NCBI RefSeq assembly: GCF_017743865.1
Contig: NZ_JAGHRJ010000004.1
Coordinates: 496,001-560,000 of the forward strand
Direction: 5' to 3'
Length of the DNA stretch: 64,000 nucleotides
Source of the DNA: Labrenzia sp. R4_2
GTDB lineage: Bacteria; Pseudomonadota; Alphaproteobacteria; Rhizobiales; Stappiaceae
The stretch's first letter is position 1. Each line of letters begins with the position of its first letter. The notes under the pieces are model-generated. The model made no database searches. It was given only the letters and a program-made list of their open reading frames with translations, and was not told the DNA's origin. The position numbers and the translations under genes are program-made. Shown one piece after another: positions 36,191 to 45,744 of this stretch.

Positions 36191-38107
36191 TTAGGCCTGA
36201 GGCTGAGGCTCCATGCCGCCGCTCGGCTCATCGCCGCCGCGCTTTGCGCCCGCTTTCGGCACCGCAGAGGACCGACCGATCGGCTGATCGTCATCAGTGT
36301 CCCGCACCGGAGTCTTGCCATCGAGAAGATCCTTGATCTCATCGCCTGAAAGCGTCTCGTATTCGAGTAGACCTTTCGCAATGCTGTGCAACTGGTCCTC
36401 GTGATCACCAAGGATCTTCTTCGCTGTCTCATATCCCTGGTTAACGAAGGATTTGATTTCAGCGTCGACGATCTTCTGGGTCTCGTCCGCTACGCTCTGG
36501 TTTTTCGCAACGGAATGGCCGAGGAAAACCTCTTCCTGGTTTTCGCCGTAGAGCAGCGGACCGAGCTTGTCGGACATACCGAATTGGGTTGCCATCGCAC
36601 GGGCAAGTTTGGTCGCCATCTGGATATCGCCAGATGCACCTGAAGTCACCTTCTCATATCCGAAGATCATCTCCTCGGCGACGCGTCCGCCCATCGCTAC
36701 GGCCAGGTCGGCCTTACACTTGGCACGTGTCAAGGACACCTGATCTTTTTCCGGCAACCGCATGACCATGCCAAGCGCGCGACCGCGCGGGATGATTGTC
36801 GCTTTATGGATGGGATCAGAAGCTTCCTGATGAAGAGCAACCAGAGCATGACCAGCTTCATGGTAGGCCGTCAGCTTCTTCTCTTCCTCAGTCATTACCA
36901 AGGTGCGGCGCTCTGCACCCATCATGACCTTATCCTTGGCGTCCTCGAACTCGGCCATCGTGACCAATCGCTTGGACCGGCGCGCCGCAAGGAGGGCGGC
37001 CTCATTCACAAGGTTCATGAGATCTGCGCCCGAGAAACCCGGTGTGCCGCGTGCCAGTGTGCGTACATCAACATCCGGAGCCAGTGGCACTTTGCGCATG
37101 TGAACCTTGAGGATCTTTTCGCGGCCAGTCACGTCCGGGTTCGGAACAACAATCTGACGGTCGAAACGACCAGGGCGCAGAAGAGCAGGATCAAGAACAT
37201 CCGGACGGTTGGTGGCCGCGATGATGATGATGCCCTCGTTCGGCTCAAAGCCGTCCATCTCGACGAGAAGCTGGTTGAGCGTCTGCTCGCGCTCATCATT
37301 ACCACCACCAAGACCTGCACCGCGGTGACGGCCAACGGCGTCAATCTCATCGATAAAGATGATGCAAGGTGCGTTCTTCTTGGCTTGCTCGAACATGTCG
37401 CGGACGCGGCTTGCGCCTACGCCGACAAACATTTCCACAAAGTCAGAGCCGGAAATCGTGAAGAACGGAACGTTTGCTTCACCTGCCACCGCACGTGCGG
37501 TCAGGGTTTTACCAGTACCTGGGGGGCCGACAAGCAGCACGCCGCGCGGAATCCGACCGCCAAGCCGCTGAAACTTTTGCGGATCGCGCAGGAATTCAAC
37601 GATTTCCTGCAAATCTTCTTTGGCTTCGTCGATGCCGGCAACGTCTTCGAATGTGACCCGGCCGTGCGCTTCGGTTAGCAGTTTCGCCTTGGACTTGCCA
37701 AAGCCCATGGCTTTGCCACCGGAGCCTTGCATCTGCCGCATCACGAAAATCCAGATGCCAAGAATGATCAGCATTGGAAGCCAAGAGAACAGCGCGCCGA
37801 GGAGCGGTGAACTTTCGGCCGGCGGACGCGCGTTGATCAACACGCCTTTGGTGCGGAGTTCTTCGACATATTGCGCACCTTCGGGCGCGTACGTCTGGAA
37901 CGGACCCGTCGTCGAGCTGCCCGAGATCTTCTGTTCCTGAATGGTCACCGATCGCACATCGCCGCGATCGACTTTGTTCATGAACTCGGAGAAAGCGATC
38001 TCGTCCGTTGCACTGTTCTGTGTTGGGCTCTGAAACAGCTGGAACAAAGCGATCAGCAGAAGGGCGATTATCACCCAGAGCGCGAAGTTGCGAAAATGTG
38101 CGTTCAT
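36191..38107 (-). CDS. ftsH: ATP-dependent zinc metalloprotease FtsH
   Basis: 638 residues. Two membrane helices (about 9-23 and 108-125) flank a periplasmic loop. The AAA domain has Walker A GPPGTGKT (about 195-202), Walker [13 protein letters not shown] and the second region of homology with RPGRFDRQI. The zinc protease motif HEAGH lies near residue 420. It degrades membrane proteins and short-lived regulators; in E. coli these include RpoH and LpxC. The C-terminal 40 residues are polar and low-complexity. It lies 181 bases downstream of tilS and has its own promoter there or reads through. Confidence 0.98.
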   Translation of the reverse strand: MNAHFRNFALWVIIALLLIALFQLFQSPTQNSATDEIAFSEFMNKVDRGDVRSVTIQEQKISGSSTTGPFQTYAPEGAQYVEELRTKGVLINARPPAESSPLLGALFSWLPMLIILGIWIFVMRQMQGSGGKAMGFGKSKAKLLTEAHGRVTFEDVAGIDEAKEDLQEIVEFLRDPQKFQRLGGRIPRGVLLVGPPGTGKTLTARAVAGEANVPFFTISGSDFVEMFVGVGASRVRDMFEQAKKNAPCIIFIDEIDAVGRHRGAGLGGGNDEREQTLNQLLVEMDGFEPNEGIIIIAATNRPDVLDPALLRPGRFDRQIVVPNPDVTGREKILKVHMRKVPLAPDVDVRTLARGTPGFSGADLMNLVNEAALLAARRSKRLVTMAEFEDAKDKVMMGAERRTLVMTEEEKKLTAYHEAGHALVALHQEASDPIHKATIIPRGRALGMVMRLPEKDQVSLTRAKCKADLAVAMGGRVAEEMIFGYEKVTSGASGDIQMATKLARAMATQFGMSDKLGPLLYGENQEEVFLGHSVAKNQSVADETQKIVDAEIKSFVNQGYETAKKILGDHEDQLHSIAKGLLEYETLSGDEIKDLLDGKTPVRDTDDDQPIGRSSAVPKAGAKRGGDEPSGGMEPQPQA

Positions 38108-38288
38108 TTCTATCCCTTAACCGCCCGACGCGACTTTATTAGAATGCGCGCGGTTACATTTCTTTCAGCGAAGATAGGTCGCCCATAGCCCTATGCCAAG
38201 GTGGTGCGCCATATTGCGCATGCACACTGACTATTTTCTTAAGAGACACCCCTAACAGATGTTTGCGCCCGCGAAAACCGCGGAAATC

Positions 38289-39668
38289 CTAAGACCCCTC
38301 AAGATCTGTCCTATAGTTACCGGCCAATTTTGCCGGAACGGGGATCCGCTGAAGCGAAATTTCGTACCCGCCGCGCCGCGCATCATGCCAAATCAAAGAG
38401 GCCGCAGACCGAACTCCAACAGGTCCATTGCCGATCCAGAAAACCGGCGCGCTTTCAAACGCCTCCTTTGGCCACCCATTTGGCCAGGAAATTTGCCGCC
38501 GGTCGACCGGCGCATTGAACAGCGGGCCGAGGCTGACTGTCATACCGTTCGGCGGCGCCCCCTCTGTGGCTTGAACATCGAACAGAAAGCGGGCGTCCCA
38601 TTTCCCTCCTCCGCAGAGGTTCTCAAGAACCACAGGCGGTGATCGGCCGATTTCTTTCCAAACAAATAGAGTATCCCGTTTCATTTCCACAACGGCCCCA
38701 CCCAGTGTTTGGCGCCCTACCTGGTTGTTCAAAATCCAGTGATCGAGGGCTTCGATCTTCCGCAACTTCGGTTGATAACCTCGGCCGGTCACCCGCTCGA
38801 TCATGAGTATGAGCAAACGCAGCCTGAATTCTTCTGACTGAGCGCGCAACATCAGCGCCGACGTCTTGACGGGCCCTGCCTGATGTTCCTCGACATGCTG
38901 ACCAAAAAGCTCCGCAAGGACCGTTTCCAGAGCTTCGCGCGCACGCCTAAGCTGCCGTGCTGTCGTGGCAATCCGGCTCGGCGACAACCCCTCTTCCGCG
39001 AGACTGCTCGAAATCGACCGCAAACGGCTGCGCTTGTACTTCAAACTCTTATTGGAAGGATCTTCACACCATTTTTGACCCCGGTCTTCCAAGGTCGCCA
39101 AAAGACGGCTTTTGGGCTCACCGAGAAAAGGGCGCAGCAAACGAAGACCGGCAGGTCCTTCAAGTTCATCTGAAGCCATGGCGCCAAGCCCGTTTAATCC
39201 GCTTCCACGGGTCAAACGATCGAGAAACGTTTCAGCCTGGTCATCGAGATGATGCGCGAGAAGAACGGCTTCATAACCCGACACAGCTGTCTGTTTTGCG
39301 ATCAATTGGTATCGCGCGTCGCGCGCCGCCTCTTGGACACCAGTGTCCGGTTTGTCATCCGTCCATTTCAAAATATGGCAGTGCAAACCATGTTGTTCGC
39401 TCAATTTCCGAACAAAGCACGCTTCTTGAGAGCTTTCTGGACGCAGCTTGTGATCAACAACGACCACCTCGCAAGCTCCTTCCCAGTTTTGTCTCGATCG
39501 CCATTCACAAAAGGCAATCAGCAGGCAAACTGAGTCTCCACCGCCAGAGACAGCAAGAGCAATCTTTGAAAAGTTGTTTAATGAATGAAATAGTTGGTCA
39601 ATTTCCCGGTCAGTGAGCCCGGAATAGGGATCCGGCTGGTTACGAACACTGGGCACTTTGGCGTTCAT
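38289..39668 (-). CDS. tilS: tRNA(Ile)-lysidine synthetase TilS
   Basis: 459 residues. The PP-loop SGGGDS (about residue 41) binds ATP; LLAHHLDDQAETFLDRL and LRPFLGEPK are conserved TilS segments. It converts C34 of the CAU-anticodon tRNA-Ile to lysidine so that AUA is read as isoleucine. ATG 39668 overlaps the end of cpoB by 29 bases; another in-frame ATG at 39701 gives a longer overlap. Neither has a strong ribosome site, so coupling to cpoB is likely. Confidence 0.93.
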   Translation of the reverse strand: MNAKVPSVRNQPDPYSGLTDREIDQLFHSLNNFSKIALAVSGGGDSVCLLIAFCEWRSRQNWEGACEVVVVDHKLRPESSQEACFVRKLSEQHGLHCHILKWTDDKPDTGVQEAARDARYQLIAKQTAVSGYEAVLLAHHLDDQAETFLDRLTRGSGLNGLGAMASDELEGPAGLRLLRPFLGEPKSRLLATLEDRGQKWCEDPSNKSLKYKRSRLRSISSSLAEEGLSPSRIATTARQLRRAREALETVLAELFGQHVEEHQAGPVKTSALMLRAQSEEFRLRLLILMIERVTGRGYQPKLRKIEALDHWILNNQVGRQTLGGAVVEMKRDTLFVWKEIGRSPPVVLENLCGGGKWDARFLFDVQATEGAPPNGMTVSLGPLFNAPVDRRQISWPNGWPKEAFESAPVFWIGNGPVGVRSAASLIWHDARRGGYEISLQRIPVPAKLAGNYRTDLEGS

Positions 39669-40575
39669 CCCGCGCTTGTGACAAAACCGCCGGCGCAGCA
39701 TTTGGAAATTTGCTCAAGAGTTCCGAAAACGTCGCGCAAGCAACATCGGTTTCACCGAGCCCGCGCAGCGAAACGCCGAGTTTCAGCAAACTGTCCGGAC
39801 TTTTTGAATTGCCGGGATGATCCCGGTAGGTTTTCAAAAACGCGTCCGCAGCCTCGCGATAGTTCTGCTGGGCCAGGAGGCTTTCGCCGAGCCAATACTG
39901 CGCATTGGCCGCCAGCTGATTGTCTGGATAACTTTCCAGGAATGTGCGAAATCCGGCCTCAGCCGCAGCATAATCTCCATTCACTGCCATGGAATACGCG
40001 CGGTCGTAGTCCGTCCGCGGGTCACCACTTCCAATGATACCGGCAATCTGGTCATCGTCTGTCGAAAACTCAGGGCTGGGTGCAGAGTCTGAAGCCGCCC
40101 CGGGTGGTACGACTTGACCTTGTGCCAGAGACGATAAATCAATCGGTCCGTTCGAAGGAACGCCTGTACCGGCTTCATATCCGCCCGATTGGGACCAATC
40201 TCCGTCCCCAGAGCCATCAGCAGGAAGGGTCGCAAATCCGCCGCCGGGTGCGACCAGGCTTCCAGACTGAGGTGTGCCATCCGGCGCCAGCCCAGGAGAA
40301 GCGTCCGACCGTTTGCCAGGCGTCCCGCCTTCAAGCTGCTGAAAACGGTATTCGTTGTCTTCTTGCATCCGGCGCATTTGATCTTGCAATTCACGCATTT
40401 GAAACGCCATTTGCTCGATTTGACCGGTCAAAACCCGAATTTGTTCTTCCAACTGACCGATACGGACACTGGAATCGTCATTCCGTTTTCCGAAAAGCTG
40501 CGCATGAGATGGTGTTGCCACTGAGATGAGCATTACGGCCAATACAGGGCATACCAGCCTGTAAAATTGTTTCAT
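39640..40575 (-). CDS. cpoB: Tol-Pal system protein CpoB (YbgF)
   Basis: 311 residues. A signal peptide (1-21, cleavage after SHA) is followed by a coiled coil (about 25-70, repeated QLEEQIRVLTGQIEQMAFQ pattern), a Gly/Ser/Pro-rich linker and a C-terminal TPR domain (about 190-305, YDRAYSMAVNGDYAAAEAGFRTF... and AQYWLGESLLAQ). CpoB couples PBP1B activity to outer-membrane constriction through Tol-Pal in E. coli. ATG 40575 has GGAGGG just upstream; the open frame begins ten codons earlier. It follows pal after a terminator. Confidence 0.95.
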   Translation of the reverse strand: MKQFYRLVCPVLAVMLISVATPSHAQLFGKRNDDSSVRIGQLEEQIRVLTGQIEQMAFQMRELQDQMRRMQEDNEYRFQQLEGGTPGKRSDASPGLAPDGTPQSGSLVAPGGGFATLPADGSGDGDWSQSGGYEAGTGVPSNGPIDLSSLAQGQVVPPGAASDSAPSPEFSTDDDQIAGIIGSGDPRTDYDRAYSMAVNGDYAAAEAGFRTFLESYPDNQLAANAQYWLGESLLAQQNYREAADAFLKTYRDHPGNSKSPDSLLKLGVSLRGLGETDVACATFSELLSKFPNAAPAVLSQARDERQSAQCS

Positions 40576-40757
40576 TCGTCCCTCCGCTGTGCAGCCACTT
40601 GTCATATACCAATACCGATAAATGGAAAGCCACCAGATTGGCAGGGAGAGGTTCTCACCCGTATGGCCACACGCTGAATTCTAGCGCAAATGGCGCTCCG
40701 AGTTCGGCCAAATTTTGACAAACAAACCGGGAAAGGGCGTGTTTTTGCTCAGGGCAA

Positions 40758-40789
40758 ATAAAAACGCCGGGCTGAACCCGGCGTTTTTA
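40758..40789 (-). terminator. Rho-independent terminator after pal
   Basis: Stem AAAACGCCGGG / CCCGGCGTTTT with a CTGAA loop and T-runs on both sides. cpoB beyond it needs its own promoter or read-through. Confidence 0.9.
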
Positions 40790-40807
40790 GCGTTATTCGG
40801 ACACTGA

Positions 40808-41293
40808 TCAGTTGGTCGCGTTGTTCAGCACGGTCACTGCCCGCCTGTTCTGAGACCAGCAGCTGTTGTCGTTACAAACGGCAACTGGCCGTTCTTTGCC
40901 ATACGAAATCGTTTTGATCCGGGAGGCAGAAACACCCTGGGATACGAGGTAATCGCGTGCGGCCTGTGCACGCCTCGCGCCAAGTGCGATGTTGTATTGG
41001 CGCGTACCGCGCTCATCAGCATGGCCTTCCACGGTAATGGTGTACTGCGAGTACCGTTGAAGCCATTTTGCTTGGTTGGCAAGCGTGGCCTGCCCCTGCG
41101 AATTCAGGGTAGATTGGTCTTCTTCGAAGAACACCCGGTCCCCGACATTCACCACGAAATCCTGCCCGGTTCCCGGCTTGACGTTGGTCGCCAGCCCGTC
41201 CGGCTTGGTTTGCGCGCACGCTGCGGCAAATAGGACTGCAAAACAGACTGCAATCCACCGCGCCCCGTTGGAGGCACTCACCATATTGAACAT
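40808..41293 (-). CDS. pal: Peptidoglycan-associated lipoprotein Pal
   Basis: 161 residues. A lipoprotein signal ends in the lipobox AAAC, with acylated Cys near residue 26. The OmpA-like domain (about 55-158) carries YTITVEGHADERGTRQYNIALGARRAQAARDYL, the peptidoglycan-binding signature with its conserved Asp and Arg. Pal tethers the outer membrane to the wall and is recruited to division sites by Tol. ATG 41293 has AAGGAG six bases upstream, which rules out the longer frame starting at 41347. Confidence 0.97.
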   Translation of the reverse strand: MFNMVSASNGARWIAVCFAVLFAAACAQTKPDGLATNVKPGTGQDFVVNVGDRVFFEEDQSTLNSQGQATLANQAKWLQRYSQYTITVEGHADERGTRQYNIALGARRAQAARDYLVSQGVSASRIKTISYGKERPVAVCNDNSCWSQNRRAVTVLNNATN

Positions 41294-41423
41294 TCCTGTC
41301 TCCTTACCCCAGCCCGCTAAACCGGCTTTCCAAATGCGCCCCCACATTTTGGTAAACGCTTTCTAGCCAAAGTCGGTTAATGCGCTCTCAATAAGGCTGG
41401 TAAACACTTCGTTATTCGTTGTC

Positions 41424-42773
41424 TCAGTCGATCAATGGCGACCAAGACGGATCTGATGCAAATGCCGGTGTTTCCAGCCTTTGTTCGTTGTAGCCGGTCA
41501 AATCGACGGTCCAGACCTGCGGACCTCCATTTGCGCCCGGCGTATCACGGAAGAACACCAGAACCCGGCCATTCGGAGCCCAGGCTGGTCCTTCGTTGTG
41601 ATATCCCTCTGTCAGAATCCGCTCGCCTTTTCCGTCAGGCCGCATCACACCGATCATGAACCGGCCCTGGTGCTGCTTGGTAAAAGCAATCAGGTCGCCC
41701 CGTGGAGACCAGACCGGTGTCGAGTAGCGCCCCGGGCCGAAGGAAATCCGCTGAGCCTGGCCGCCCGCTGCACTCATCACATAAAGTTGCTGTGAGCCCC
41801 CCCGATCGGATTCAAAAACGATACGGCCGCTATCCGGAGAGAAAGACGGGCTCGTATCAATGGCGGCTGTGTTGGTCAAGCGGGTCGTCTGCCGCGACCG
41901 CAAATCCATTTTGAAGATGTTTGCGTTGCCACCCTGCTGCAAACTCATGACCACGCTCTGTCCATCGGGTGAAAACCGCGGCGCAAAGGTCATCCCCGGA
42001 AAATTGCCCACGATCTCGCGCTGCCCGGTCTCGATGTTCAAGAGGTACACACTTGGATCCGCACCTGCATAAGACATGTAGGTGATCTCCTGGCTCGTCG
42101 GCGAAAAGCGCGGTGTCAAAACCAGATCATCGCCCCGGGTGAGGTATCGAACATTGGCCCCGTCCTGATCCATCAGTGCCAAGCGTTTTACGCGCTTGTC
42201 TTTCGGCCCCGTTTCGTCGACGAACACAATGCGCGTGTCGAAATAGCCTTTTTCGCCGGTGAGACGTTCGTAAACGGCATCCGCAATGATATGGGCGAGC
42301 CGCCGCCAGTTTTCCGGTGTCGTATAGAACTGTTGCCCAAGCATCTGCTCTGCCGCAAAGACATCCCAAAGCCGGAACTCAGCGCGCAAGCGGCCGTCCG
42401 CCTGCTTTGTCACTGTTCCCGTCACAAGCGCCTGTGCACTGATCGTGCGCCAATCTCCAAAGCGCGGGGTGGAATTCACGCTCATGTTCTTCTGAATGAA
42501 GCTCGCTGGATCGAGAGGATTAAAGAGACCGGACCGTTTGAGATCCGCCGCGATCACCGCGGTCATGTCGGCGGCCAGTTTGCTGTCGCCACCTTCTGCA
42601 GAGAACTGCGGCAAGGCAATCGGCAGCGGTTCGACATTCCCTTGAGTGATGTCGATTTCAACCAGCGCAGCGGCCGGGATCGGACTGAGTACTGCTAGAA
42701 GTGCAACAAACCCACCGCGGACGCGGGCCGAGGACCCGACGAACCCTAAAAAATGTTTCCAAATCTGACGCAT
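41424..42773 (-). CDS. tolB: Tol-Pal translocation protein TolB
   Basis: About 449 residues. A signal peptide (cleavage after AAA near residue 37), an N-terminal alpha/beta domain ([20 protein letters not shown]) and a C-terminal six-bladed WD40-like propeller with repeated PxFSPDG-type blades ([47 protein letters not shown]). It is periplasmic, binding Pal and TolA. AAGGAG at 42785-42790 could serve ATG 42773 (11-base spacing) or TTG 42779 (5-base spacing), so the start is ambiguous by two codons. It overlaps no gene but begins inside the tolA-tolB junction. Confidence 0.95.
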   Translation of the reverse strand: MRQIWKHFLGFVGSSARVRGGFVALLAVLSPIPAAALVEIDITQGNVEPLPIALPQFSAEGGDSKLAADMTAVIAADLKRSGLFNPLDPASFIQKNMSVNSTPRFGDWRTISAQALVTGTVTKQADGRLRAEFRLWDVFAAEQMLGQQFYTTPENWRRLAHIIADAVYERLTGEKGYFDTRIVFVDETGPKDKRVKRLALMDQDGANVRYLTRGDDLVLTPRFSPTSQEITYMSYAGADPSVYLLNIETGQREIVGNFPGMTFAPRFSPDGQSVVMSLQQGGNANIFKMDLRSRQTTRLTNTAAIDTSPSFSPDSGRIVFESDRGGSQQLYVMSAAGGQAQRISFGPGRYSTPVWSPRGDLIAFTKQHQGRFMIGVMRPDGKGERILTEGYHNEGPAWAPNGRVLVFFRDTPGANGGPQVWTVDLTGYNEQRLETPAFASDPSWSPLID

Positions 42774-42819
42774 GAGCAATACAGCTCCTTCACCTTTGGG
42801 TTCCGACTGCGAAATCGGC

Positions 42820-43761
42820 TTAGCCCCCGAGCATCTCTCTCGGGTCAAAATTGATAATCACTTCCTGCCACGCATCATATTTCGCAATTGGCAGGCTGTA
42901 TGGCTGGCAGCGCATCACGGCACGGACCGCACTGCTTGCTGCTGCGCGGAAGGCCGGATTTGCATTGGAATTCATGACTTCCGGACCATTGGACACTTCG
43001 CCGTTCTGCGACAGGTTGAAACGAACCCGCACATTCAGATCTTCCGCACCCACGGCCCCAACAGGAGGGCTCCAACACATAGCAACTTGGGAGCGTAACG
43101 CATCCAACTCCGATTGGGTCATGCGGATGTTCGGCGCGCCTTGCCGTGTTCCCAGCGATGCAGGCGTATCGGGTTGTCCCCCGGTCTGGCCGGCTGGCTC
43201 CACCTTGTTGAGCAGGGCCGCAACGTCGCTGACAATAGAATCATCTCGTGGCTCCTGTCGCTGCGGCCGTGGCGGTGCCGGTTTTGTCCTTGGTGCAACG
43301 CTTGTCAGAATCGGCTGCACAGCCGGTGCGGCTTCCTGCTGAGGTACAGGCTCCGGTTCAGGAGCCGGCTCTGGCTCAGAAGCTGGTACCGGTTCGGGCG
43401 CAGGTTCAGGTTCCGGAGCATCTTCAGGCTCTGCGACTGGTTCCGGTTCAGGCGGCGTCGGAGTTGGCGCTGGCGCCGGCGTGGGAGGTGAGGGCTGCTG
43501 AACTTGACTGTCACCAGGTTTGTCGGCCGGTTGCGGGGTCTCTTCAGCCGGTGTGTCGCTCGGCTGCAGCGCCGCCACGTCCCGGACTTCAGCCGTTTTC
43601 TCACCTAAGCGAAGCTGTGTAAATTCCTCGATTGGAACGAGATCCACCGGCAGCGTTTCGACTTGAGGAACGGAAAAACTCTTTGCGTCCGGAAAGGCTA
43701 TCAAGCCCCAGACCAAAAAGACCGAGTGACCGGTCAAAGACGCAATGAGACCTGCGCGCAT
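42820..43761 (-). CDS. tolA: Tol-Pal protein TolA
   Basis: 313 residues. An N-terminal membrane anchor (about 5-27) that should contact TolQ-TolR is followed by a long Pro/Glu/Ala-rich domain (about 70-160, repeated [10 protein letters not shown] units) in place of the helical Lys/Ala domain of E. coli, and a C-terminal TonB/TolA-like domain (about 215-310: [35 protein letters not shown]). It transmits proton-motive energy to Pal. The proline-rich spacer is typical of Rhizobiales. Confidence 0.92.
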   Translation of the reverse strand: MRAGLIASLTGHSVFLVWGLIAFPDAKSFSVPQVETLPVDLVPIEEFTQLRLGEKTAEVRDVAALQPSDTPAEETPQPADKPGDSQVQQPSPPTPAPAPTPTPPEPEPVAEPEDAPEPEPAPEPVPASEPEPAPEPEPVPQQEAAPAVQPILTSVAPRTKPAPPRPQRQEPRDDSIVSDVAALLNKVEPAGQTGGQPDTPASLGTRQGAPNIRMTQSELDALRSQVAMCWSPPVGAVGAEDLNVRVRFNLSQNGEVSNGPEVMNSNANPAFRAAASSAVRAVMRCQPYSLPIAKYDAWQEVIINFDPREMLGG

Positions 43762-43767
43762 TCTGCG

Positions 43768-44220
43768 TTACGAGTCCCGTTCTTCGAGAGTGACAAGGCC
43801 GAGCCGTTTAAAGCCAGCCGCGTTGATCCGGCCCATGAGTTTCATCATGGTGCCGTAATCAGCATCCTGATCTCCACGCACGTAGATGCGTTCTTCGTAC
43901 CCGTTGGCCGCAATCGCCTCCAATTTGGGAACGACCTCATCAATGAGGATCGGAGTATCCTGAATAAAAATTTCGCCTGCCGAATTGATGGAGATTGTTA
44001 TCGGCTCGGTGTCCCCTTCCAGGGCCTTCGCACGTGTCTCCGGCAGGTCAATCGGCACACCGACCGTCAGCAAAGGTGCTGCGACCATGAAAATGATGAG
44101 CAGCACCAGCATCACATCGACGAAGGGTGTGACGTTGATCTCACTTATCGGAAGACTGCGCCGCCGGCGCCGTCCCCGGCGGCCGCCACCTGCTTGTCCA
44201 CCACCGGCCTGCATGCCCAT
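43768..44220 (-). CDS. tolR: Tol-Pal protein TolR (ExbD family)
   Basis: 150 residues. A Gly/Arg-rich N-terminus, one membrane helix containing the essential Asp ([20 protein letters not shown], about 30-49) and a periplasmic domain ending [20 protein letters not shown]. With TolQ it forms the proton-driven stator-like motor for TolA. It lies three bases after tolQ and six before tolA. Confidence 0.96.
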   Translation of the reverse strand: MGMQAGGGQAGGGRRGRRRRRSLPISEINVTPFVDVMLVLLIIFMVAAPLLTVGVPIDLPETRAKALEGDTEPITISINSAGEIFIQDTPILIDEVVPKLEAIAANGYEERIYVRGDQDADYGTMMKLMGRINAAGFKRLGLVTLEERDS

Positions 44221-44223
44221 GGA

Positions 44224-44931
44224 TCAGGCCCTCTCGTCGATCTGCCGCGACAAGATCGCGGAGAACTCGTCAGCAAAGCCTTCCATACGAGCAACCGCCC
44301 GGCCGACATCCGAGGAGAATTTGTTGTATGCGATAACCGCAGGAATGGCGGCCAGAAGACCCAGAGCCGTCGCAAACAGAGCTTCCGCGATACCGGGAGC
44401 CACGACCGCAAGGTTCGTGCTCTCAGACGCCGCGATCGCCTGGAATGCAGTCATGATGCCCCAAACGGTTCCAAACAGTCCGATGAACGGAGCAGATGAC
44501 CCAACGGTCGCCAGGATCAGCAACCGGTTTTCCAGCCGCTCCTGCTCGCGCTGGATTGTGACATCCATAACGCGGTCGATCCGTTGCTGAAGACTGCCGA
44601 TCGCCGGGCGTGCGCCCTCGTGACTGCGCTTCCATTCCCGCATAGCCGCTACAAAAAGCGCCGCCATGGAATGGTTCACACGGTTGTGCAGCGTTCCATA
44701 AAGCTCTTCCAAAGACTGACCGGACCAGAACACGGTTTCGAACCGGTTCATTTGCCGTTTTGTCTTTCCGAAAATCATGATCTTGTCGACAATGATTGCC
44801 CAGCACCAAACCGATGCAGCAAGCAGTCCCAACATTACGATCTGTACGACAATGTGCGCTTGCCAGAACAAGCCATAAAAAGAAAGGTCGCCTTTCGGCG
44901 CCGCCAATGTCGTTTCGACTAGTGTTTCCAT
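44224..44931 (-). CDS. tolQ: Tol-Pal protein TolQ (ExbB/MotA family)
   Basis: About 235 residues with three membrane spans (near 20-40, 135-160 and 172-195). Conserved segments are [21 protein letters not shown] and [27 protein letters not shown], which line the TolR helix. First gene of tolQ-R-A-B-pal. ATG 44931 gives the expected length; an in-frame ATG at 44970 would add 13 residues and neither site has a perfect ribosome site. Confidence 0.95.
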   Translation of the reverse strand: METLVETTLAAPKGDLSFYGLFWQAHIVVQIVMLGLLAASVWCWAIIVDKIMIFGKTKRQMNRFETVFWSGQSLEELYGTLHNRVNHSMAALFVAAMREWKRSHEGARPAIGSLQQRIDRVMDVTIQREQERLENRLLILATVGSSAPFIGLFGTVWGIMTAFQAIAASESTNLAVVAPGIAEALFATALGLLAAIPAVIAYNKFSSDVGRAVARMEGFADEFSAILSRQIDERA

Positions 44932-45201
44932 AAACTCGAAGACCTCTCGGCCGAATGATGCGTGTTGCATTCAGAGTACCGGCGCCCCGATTGCACCGAT
45001 CACGGGGGAATTCGCCCCTATTCGCCGACCGCTTCTCTGACGTTTGATTTTGTCAAAACTGGGACTTATTACGCGCAATTGCGCGCTTTTCTAAAAGAAT
45101 CAATTAAGGTTACTGCAAGATTAACGCGACCCGGTCGAACCGCTTATTTTTGCCGCTGGTGCGCTCAATAATGCGTTAGCGTTTGCTCGCAAACAGCGAA
45201 G
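44932..45201. promoter_or_regulatory. Spacer upstream of tolQ
   Basis: About 270 bp between ybgC and tolQ on the minus strand, A/T-rich in places. It is longer than the usual ybgC-tolQ gap and probably carries a tol promoter. No motif is placed. Confidence 0.35.
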
Positions 45202-45663
45202 TCAGTCTTGCTCAGAAGGCCTGTGTTTTAGCAACTTCTCCGAAAGGGCTGACGGAAGACGAGTCGGCCGACCTTCAGATGAAATGACAGCAACGGTCAC
45301 TGCCGCCGACACAAGCAGTTCATCACCTCTGTAAATGAGTTGATCAAGCTTGATCCTGGCGCCTTTATACTCGGCTAGAGACGTCTGCACTTCCAGGACA
45401 TCATCGATCTTCGCAGGTTTCTGGAAATCCAAGGTCATTGTGCGCACGGCAAAAGCCAGCGATGTGCCATCGTCCCCTTCTGCCAACTCACTGTGGTGAA
45501 TACCGATCAGCCTCAAAAAGTCGGATCGGGCCCGCTCAAAGAAACGGACATAGGCGCCGTGGTAGACGATACCTGTGAAATCGGTGTCCTCATAGTAGAC
45601 GCGTACGGGCAGAACGTGACCGCTTTGGTCCAAACGGCCTGCGAGATCCGGCCAATCACTCAC
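45202..45663 (-). CDS. ybgC: Tol-Pal-associated acyl-CoA thioesterase YbgC
   Basis: 153 residues, a hot-dog fold thioesterase. The active-site Asp lies in YYEDTDFTGIVYHGAYVRFFERARSD, the family signature in part. It acts in the cytoplasm on acyl-CoA and precedes tol genes in many Proteobacteria. Here a chemoreceptor gene with its own terminator lies just upstream, so ybgC must be read from its own promoter. Confidence 0.94.
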   Translation of the reverse strand: MSDWPDLAGRLDQSGHVLPVRVYYEDTDFTGIVYHGAYVRFFERARSDFLRLIGIHHSELAEGDDGTSLAFAVRTMTLDFQKPAKIDDVLEVQTSLAEYKGARIKLDQLIYRGDELLVSAAVTVAVISSEGRPTRLPSALSEKLLKHRPSEQD

Positions 45664-45682
45664 GATAGTGTCTCCACAAATC

Positions 45683-45717
45683 CAAAAAAGGCTTCCCGAT
45701 CAAGAGACCGGAAAGCC
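45683..45717 (-). terminator. Rho-independent terminator of the chemoreceptor gene
   Basis: Minus-strand stem GGCTTTCCGGTC / GATCGGGAAGCC (one G-U and one mismatch) with a TCTT loop, followed by T6. Confidence 0.8.
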
Positions 45718-45744
45718 CATAACTCAATTGATTTAGGAAGACGG

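Noticed and set aside
44962..45171. A 69-codon plus-strand frame upstream of tolQ
   Set aside because: No ribosome site, no homology and Arg/Tyr-rich composition; probably chance in an AT-rich spacer.
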